Of a DNA stretch of 8,987 bases, positions 5,883 to 8,987 are shown piece by piece. The stretch comes from Planctomycetota bacterium. GTDB lineage: Bacteria; Planctomycetota; Phycisphaerae; UBA1845. How positions within the stretch are numbered: the stretch's first letter is position 1; the number at the start of each line of letters is the position of its first letter. Position numbers and translations under genes: made by a program. The stretch covers positions 1 to 8,987 of the forward strand of contig JADFMZ010000103.1 in assembly GCA_022563615.1 (NCBI GenBank), read 5' to 3'. Below the pieces are notes generated by a model. The model was not told the DNA's origin. It ran no database searches and was given only the letters and a program-made list of their open reading frames with translations.

Positions 5883-6008
5883 TCCCTTTACCGTCGTCGA
5901 AGCATCCGGGCTCTTTGTTTGCAGGGCAACCGGCTCCAGCGGCGTATCCCCGGAACGATGAACGCAGCTATTGACGGTTGATCCAGGCTTGGGTTGGTGT
6001 TTGTGAAT

Positions 6009-6034
6009 CCTCTGCACCTACGGAGTTGCAGAGG
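6009..6034 (-). terminator. Hairpin across the stop codon of the DUF5658 gene
   Basis: CCTCTGCA (6009-6016) and TGCAGAGG (6027-6034) are exact reverse complements with a 10-base loop containing the stop codon. It lies between convergent genes, where a shared terminator would be expected, but no T-tract follows on the minus strand, so termination is uncertain. Confidence 0.35.
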
Positions 6035-6512
6035 GTGCGTTGCTCAGATAGGTCGTGGGTTCTACGTAGTTGGATGCGAGAGCATACAACTCGTAGCACT
6101 GGGACCAATGCACTGCGAGCATTGCGTAGGCGACCAGGATGAAAATGGTGGCCAGCTCAGTGATTCGCGCGGTTCGAAATCGCAGGAGCGGGTAACTGCC
6201 GACCAAGACCAGGCCGACTTTGAACAACACCACGGAAGCCGTGCCGTGGCCTAGCATGAATCGGCCAAACGGGTTTTGCTCCTGGAGCAGGCCTTGTTCC
6301 TGGGCCAGGATCGTCAGGATCAGATCAAAGGCGTTCAGCATCCAGATGCCGGCGATCAGGCAGATAACGCGGTGCGATCGGGCACGGACCGCCCAATCGA
6401 CCCAGCCCAGGGATCCGGTTCCGGAAGACGATGGCTTCCCAAGAAGATCGGAGGCAGGAGATGTTGAGCAGAGCGCCACGGTGTGCGTATCGGATCGAAC
6501 GCACCCGCACAT
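6018..6512 (-). CDS. DUF5658 family small membrane protein
   Basis: An inner-membrane protein of about 164 residues with no known function. Three predicted membrane segments: about 48-70 (VICLIAGIWMLNAFDLILTIL), 91-110 (TASVVLFKVGLVLVGSYPLL) and 119-137 (ELATIFILVAYAMLAVHW). The pattern Asn60-x-x-Asp63 in the first helix, followed by QEQNPFGRFML, is characteristic of DUF5658. The reading frame continues far upstream through moaC, where it is only a shadow, so the start is uncertain. ATG 6512 is taken as the last ATG before the membrane core; it has no evident ribosome binding site and gives an odd Cys-rich N-terminus, so a later GTG (6479) or another start is possible. It is divergent from moaC and convergent with the prepilin gene. 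Confidence 0.7.
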   Translation of the reverse strand: MCGCVRSDTHTVALCSTSPASDLLGKPSSSGTGSLGWVDWAVRARSHRVICLIAGIWMLNAFDLILTILAQEQGLLQEQNPFGRFMLGHGTASVVLFKVGLVLVGSYPLLRFRTARITELATIFILVAYAMLAVHWSQCYELYALASNYVEPTTYLSNAPSATP

Positions 6513-6621
6513 GACTAGACGGCAGTGGCATCGTGGAGCCGATAAGGACGGGTTTGGGGCGCGTGGGTTCCGAAGGTTATTGGATCGACCGTTGCTGTTG
6601 TTAGTGCATCGGGAGGAAACG

Positions 6622-7134
6622 ATGGTACCCAGTAAGACCGAAAAAATAAATCTATCGCATCTCGATGGGACCGGCCAGGTGCGCATGGTCGACGTTTCGG
6701 CCAAGGCGGTGACGCCGCGCGAGGCCTGCGCCTCGGCAACTGTGCGCATGACCGGAGAGGTTCTGGACGCGTTGATGCAAGGTACGTTGCCCAAAGGTGA
6801 CGCGCTGGCGACGGCCAGGGTAGCCGGCATCTTAGCCGCCAAACGCACCAGCGAATGGATTCCGCTGTGCCATCCTCTGGTGTTGACCTGGGTGCGGATT
6901 GAATTCGAGCGCGGCAGCCCGCAACAGCTTCTCATCCGTTGCAGCACCAAGACAGTGGCGCAGACCGGGGTTGAGATGGAGGCGATGACCGGCGCAGCAG
7001 CGGCAGCCCTGACCGTGTACGATATGGTCAAGGGCGCGGACCGGTCCGTCGTCATCGGCCCGATTCAATTGGAGTACAAAGCCGGCGGCAAGAGCGGGAC
7101 GTACCAGCGCGACGGCGGTCCGTCGGTTGGATAG
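6622..7134 (+). CDS. moaC: Cyclic pyranopterin monophosphate synthase MoaC
   Basis: Second step of molybdenum cofactor synthesis: converts the 3',8-cyclo-GTP product of MoaA to cyclic pyranopterin monophosphate. At 170 residues it is close to the usual length. Signature stretches: HLDGTGQVRMVDVSAKAVTP (13-32), the conserved Lys58 in LPKGD, GILAAKRT (69-76), WIPLCHPL with active-site His84, the GVEMEAMTG block (116-124), and YDMVKG with Asp134 and Lys137. These match the catalytic residues known for E. coli MoaC. GGAGG ends five bases before ATG 6622, and the open frame upstream of it lacks family features. No other moa or mob gene is in the window, so the pathway is dispersed. The next gene follows after 88 bp in the same direction. 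The protein acts in the cytoplasm, probably as a hexamer by family precedent. Confidence 0.97.
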   Translation: MVPSKTEKINLSHLDGTGQVRMVDVSAKAVTPREACASATVRMTGEVLDALMQGTLPKGDALATARVAGILAAKRTSEWIPLCHPLVLTWVRIEFERGSPQQLLIRCSTKTVAQTGVEMEAMTGAAAAALTVYDMVKGADRSVVIGPIQLEYKAGGKSGTYQRDGGPSVG

Positions 7135-7151
7135 GGATCCCGGTGCGACGC

Positions 7152-7168
7152 TTTCAAAACATTTGAAA
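7152..7168. promoter_or_regulatory. AT-rich palindrome upstream of the polyprenyl synthase gene
   Basis: TTTCAAA (7152-7158) and TTTGAAA (7162-7168) flank ACA. It lies 18 bp after the moaC stop codon and 54 bp before the next start codon, in a GC-rich background. It has operator-like symmetry, but the regulator is unknown; a weak stem at the end of moaC is the alternative. Confidence 0.35.
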
Positions 7169-7222
7169 AGCACTGGATACACCGCCGCTCCCGGATAACA
7201 TTTGCGCGGCTCAGGACGCGAC

Positions 7223-8284
7223 ATGATGGATCAAGGACTCGCAAGCAGCGCGCCGACGCCCGGCGCAAGTTTCACGGTAGCGGCTCCGCCGGACCGGCGC
7301 GCCCGCGCGTCGTCGGGAGACTTGACCGATCTGTACGCCCCGATTCTTGATGACCTGTTGTCGGCCCAGCGCATCTTTGACCAGGAGCTGATCAGCGACC
7401 TGCCCTTCGTGAACGAGTTGTGCGCTACGATCCGCACATACCGGGGCAAGATGCTTCGCCCGGCGCTGCTTCTGCTTGCCGCCAAAGCCTGCGGCGGCGT
7501 ATCGAAATCACATCACACGCTGGCTGCGGTGATCGAGATGGTTCACGTAGCCACTCTGGTTCACGATGACGTTTTGGACGAAGCCGACGAGCGCCGGAAG
7601 CAGCCGACCGTAGGCGCGATGGCCGGCAATACCGCCGCGGTCCTCCTGGGCGACTATCTCATCAGTCACGCTTTCCACCTTTGCGGCATCCTTGACGATC
7701 ACTACGCATTGCGGCGCATCGGAAAAACCACCAATACGGTCTGCGAGGGAGAATTGCTGCAAAACGTGCAGCGGCTGCGGCGCGACCTCACCGAGAAAGA
7801 ATATTTCGACATTACCCAACGCAAGACCGGCGTCCTGACGGCAACGGCGTGCGAACTTGGGGCCAAGTTAGCCGGTGCGGATGATGCAACCGTCGAGGCT
7901 TTGAGTGATTACGGACTATGGTGCGGTGTAGCCTTTCAGATTGTTGACGACGTGCTGGACATCGTTGGTGATGAGAAACAAATCGGCAAGACGCTCGGGC
8001 GGGATTTCTCGCTCGGCAAGTTGACCTTGCCGACGATTCATTGCCTGGCCAACGCTGCGCCCGAAACTGCAGCGGCCTTGCGCGACGCGCTGACCGCTTC
8101 TGATTCTTGCGGCCCTGGGCGCCTTCGCGATTGGCTCGCCGAGACTGACAGCATCGAGTATGCCCGGTCGGCGGCCCGCGCCTATGTGGCCGACGCCGTT
8201 CGACAACTCGACATTCTTCCCCCATCCGACGCCAAGACATCCCTGATTTCCATGACGGAGTTTGTCGTCCGACGGCGGTTTTGA
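7223..8284 (+). CDS. Polyprenyl diphosphate synthase (long-chain, trans)
   Basis: Adds isopentenyl diphosphate units to an allylic primer to build the all-trans chain used for quinones. The 353-residue protein has GKMLRP (75-80, the substrate-binding GKxLRP motif), the first Asp-rich motif DDVLD (115-119) followed by DERR, a Lys-Thr pair at 201-202, the second Asp-rich motif DDVLD (242-246) and GRDFSLGKLTLP (259-270). Small residues stand before the first Asp-rich motif (Ala110, Thr111), where a bulky aromatic would shorten the product. This suggests a long product, as in octaprenyl-, heptaprenyl- and solanesyl-type enzymes, but does not fix its length. Residues 1-33 form an Ala/Pro-rich extension not needed for catalysis. 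AGGA lies six bases before ATG 7223; a TTG farther up (7202) is less likely. The enzyme is cytoplasmic, and its role in menaquinone synthesis is inferred. Confidence 0.95.
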   Translation: MMDQGLASSAPTPGASFTVAAPPDRRARASSGDLTDLYAPILDDLLSAQRIFDQELISDLPFVNELCATIRTYRGKMLRPALLLLAAKACGGVSKSHHTLAAVIEMVHVATLVHDDVLDEADERRKQPTVGAMAGNTAAVLLGDYLISHAFHLCGILDDHYALRRIGKTTNTVCEGELLQNVQRLRRDLTEKEYFDITQRKTGVLTATACELGAKLAGADDATVEALSDYGLWCGVAFQIVDDVLDIVGDEKQIGKTLGRDFSLGKLTLPTIHCLANAAPETAAALRDALTASDSCGPGRLRDWLAETDSIEYARSAARAYVADAVRQLDILPPSDAKTSLISMTEFVVRRRF

Positions 8285-8399
8285 AAATCACTTCTTCGCA
8301 CATTCAACGCGCTCGCCTATTTTCGTTTGGCCCATATGATTCAAGGCGCCGTATCGCAGCTCTTTGCCATAGGTTTCCAAATGCGTGAGGTTATCTCCG

Positions 8400-8891
8400 A
8401 TGAACCCATCACGAACGGCTGCTGAACGTCTTCTCTTGCGGATAGGGTCCATAGGTCCGCTGGGGCATTTGCCGGCCTCGGGCACCGTTACGGTAGGCGT
8501 TGTAGGTGTGCCTCTGTATTTCGTAATGCATTCGTGGCCCTTGTCGATCCGCCTCGCGGTTACGATTCTGTTTACCGCTGCGGCTGTGGGGCTGCACGAA
8601 ATGGGCGATCGGATTCTTCAAACCAAAGATAGCAGCCGGTTGGTGTGGGACGAAATAGCCGGCTTCTTCATCGCTGTTGTAATGCTGTCCGAGTTCACCT
8701 GGCCCTTGGCGGCGCTCGCGTTCTTCCTGGAGCGGGCCCTGGACATAACCAAGGTTCCGCCGGCCAACTGGATCGAGAAACATTGGCCGGGGGGTTGGGG
8801 TGTCGTGGGGGATGACGTGGTCGCTGGGCTGTACACGGGTGCAGTCCTGCTGGCGCTCGTTCACTTTGCGCCACGCATCGTGGGTCTGTGA
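8400..8891 (+). CDS. pgpA: Phosphatidylglycerophosphatase A (PgpA-like)
   Basis: Removes phosphate from phosphatidylglycerophosphate to make phosphatidylglycerol in the inner membrane. The 163-residue length and four hydrophobic segments (about 28-44, 48-66, 86-104, 139-157) match PgpA. Conserved features: PASGT near the N-terminus (25-29), LVWDEIAGF with Asp84 and Glu85, ALDITKVPP holding Asp115 and Lys118 in place of the more usual FDxxKPxP, and GVVGDDVVAG with Asp138 and Asp139. The acidic residues thought to bind the metal are present. ATG 8400 is preferred, with GAGG nine bases before it; a GTG at 8385 in frame has no ribosome binding site. It is 115 bp downstream of the polyprenyl synthase gene and points the same way, so co-transcription is possible but not needed. 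A hairpin repeat lies about 50 bp after its stop codon. Confidence 0.9.
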   Translation: MNPSRTAAERLLLRIGSIGPLGHLPASGTVTVGVVGVPLYFVMHSWPLSIRLAVTILFTAAAVGLHEMGDRILQTKDSSRLVWDEIAGFFIAVVMLSEFTWPLAALAFFLERALDITKVPPANWIEKHWPGGWGVVGDDVVAGLYTGAVLLALVHFAPRIVGL

Positions 8892-8944
8892 CTCTGAGAC
8901 CGGGTATCAACACGTGTTTCGAAGCGCCTACGACACTCCGACGT

Positions 8945-8971
8945 TCGCGCAGGCTGAAGCCTGCGGCCCGG
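8945..8971 (-). repeat. 27-bp palindromic repeat, copy C
   Basis: Matches the repeat at 2112-2138 in 26 of 27 positions (one T-to-C change), with stem arms 8948-8955 and 8958-8965 around GA. It is followed by GGTTTTGTT, so here the stem plus T-rich stretch could work as an intrinsic terminator for the pgpA transcript. Confidence 0.8.
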
Positions 8972-8987
8972 TTTTGTTAGAAGCTCT

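Noticed and set aside
6220..6621. Upstream extension of the moaC frame
   Set aside because: It lies antisense to the DUF5658 gene and lacks MoaC homology. GGAGG before ATG 6622 marks the real start.
6513..7055. Long N-terminal extension of the DUF5658 frame
   Set aside because: This part is the antisense shadow of moaC; the recognisable domain is confined to the last 120 residues.
8336..8425. Possible 29-codon leader peptide before pgpA (ATG 8336 to TGA 8425)
   Set aside because: It has no good ribosome binding site, no regulatory signature, and overlaps the pgpA start out of frame; probably chance.

Overview
The window looks like bacterial chromosome of roughly 60% G+C from the Planctomycetota, most likely a Phycisphaerae-like lineage. 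This is inferred from three things seen in the sequence: a type IV prepilin-like protein ending in the H-X9-D(G) motif typical of planctomycete pseudopilins, a DUF5658-type membrane protein, and several short palindromic repeats scattered at gene ends. No rRNA marker is present, so the assignment is tentative. There is no phage, plasmid, CRISPR array, tRNA or rRNA.

Left part (1-2159): the N-terminal 271 residues of an exported M14 zinc carboxypeptidase run leftward off the edge. A 488-bp non-coding gap follows, holding two hairpins and an 18-bp imperfect tandem repeat. Next is a rightward gene for a putative lipoprotein with five MORN-type repeats. The 212 bp after it hold a 27-bp palindromic repeat in two inverted copies, and a 118-bp MITE-like element whose right terminal repeat supplies the stop codon of the next gene.

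Middle part (2160-5882): this is a polyhydroxybutyrate (PHB) locus. A thiolase (probably PhaA) and a phasin-like protein lie in tandem on the minus strand. The regulator PhaR is transcribed divergently from them. In characterised systems PhaR binds PHB granules and represses phasin and its own gene until polymer appears, and the shared 278-bp promoter region fits that arrangement. PHB synthase and reductase are not in the window. Right after phaR, on the same strand, is a prepilin-like protein with its own ribosome binding site and a possible promoter of its own across the phaR stop codon.

Right part (5883-8987): a small DUF5658 membrane protein on the minus strand is followed by three rightward genes: moaC (molybdenum cofactor synthesis), a long-chain polyprenyl diphosphate synthase (quinone or lipid-carrier side chain) and a pgpA-like phosphatidylglycerophosphatase (phospholipid synthesis). 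They share direction but not a pathway, and gaps of 88 and 115 bp separate them. The window ends in a third copy of the 27-bp palindrome, placed like a terminator behind pgpA.

Most of the window is ordinary housekeeping sequence. The most interesting material is the set of palindromic or mobile-like repeats at gene ends, one of them inside phaR, and the phasin/phaR control region. I found no convincing new multi-gene system.
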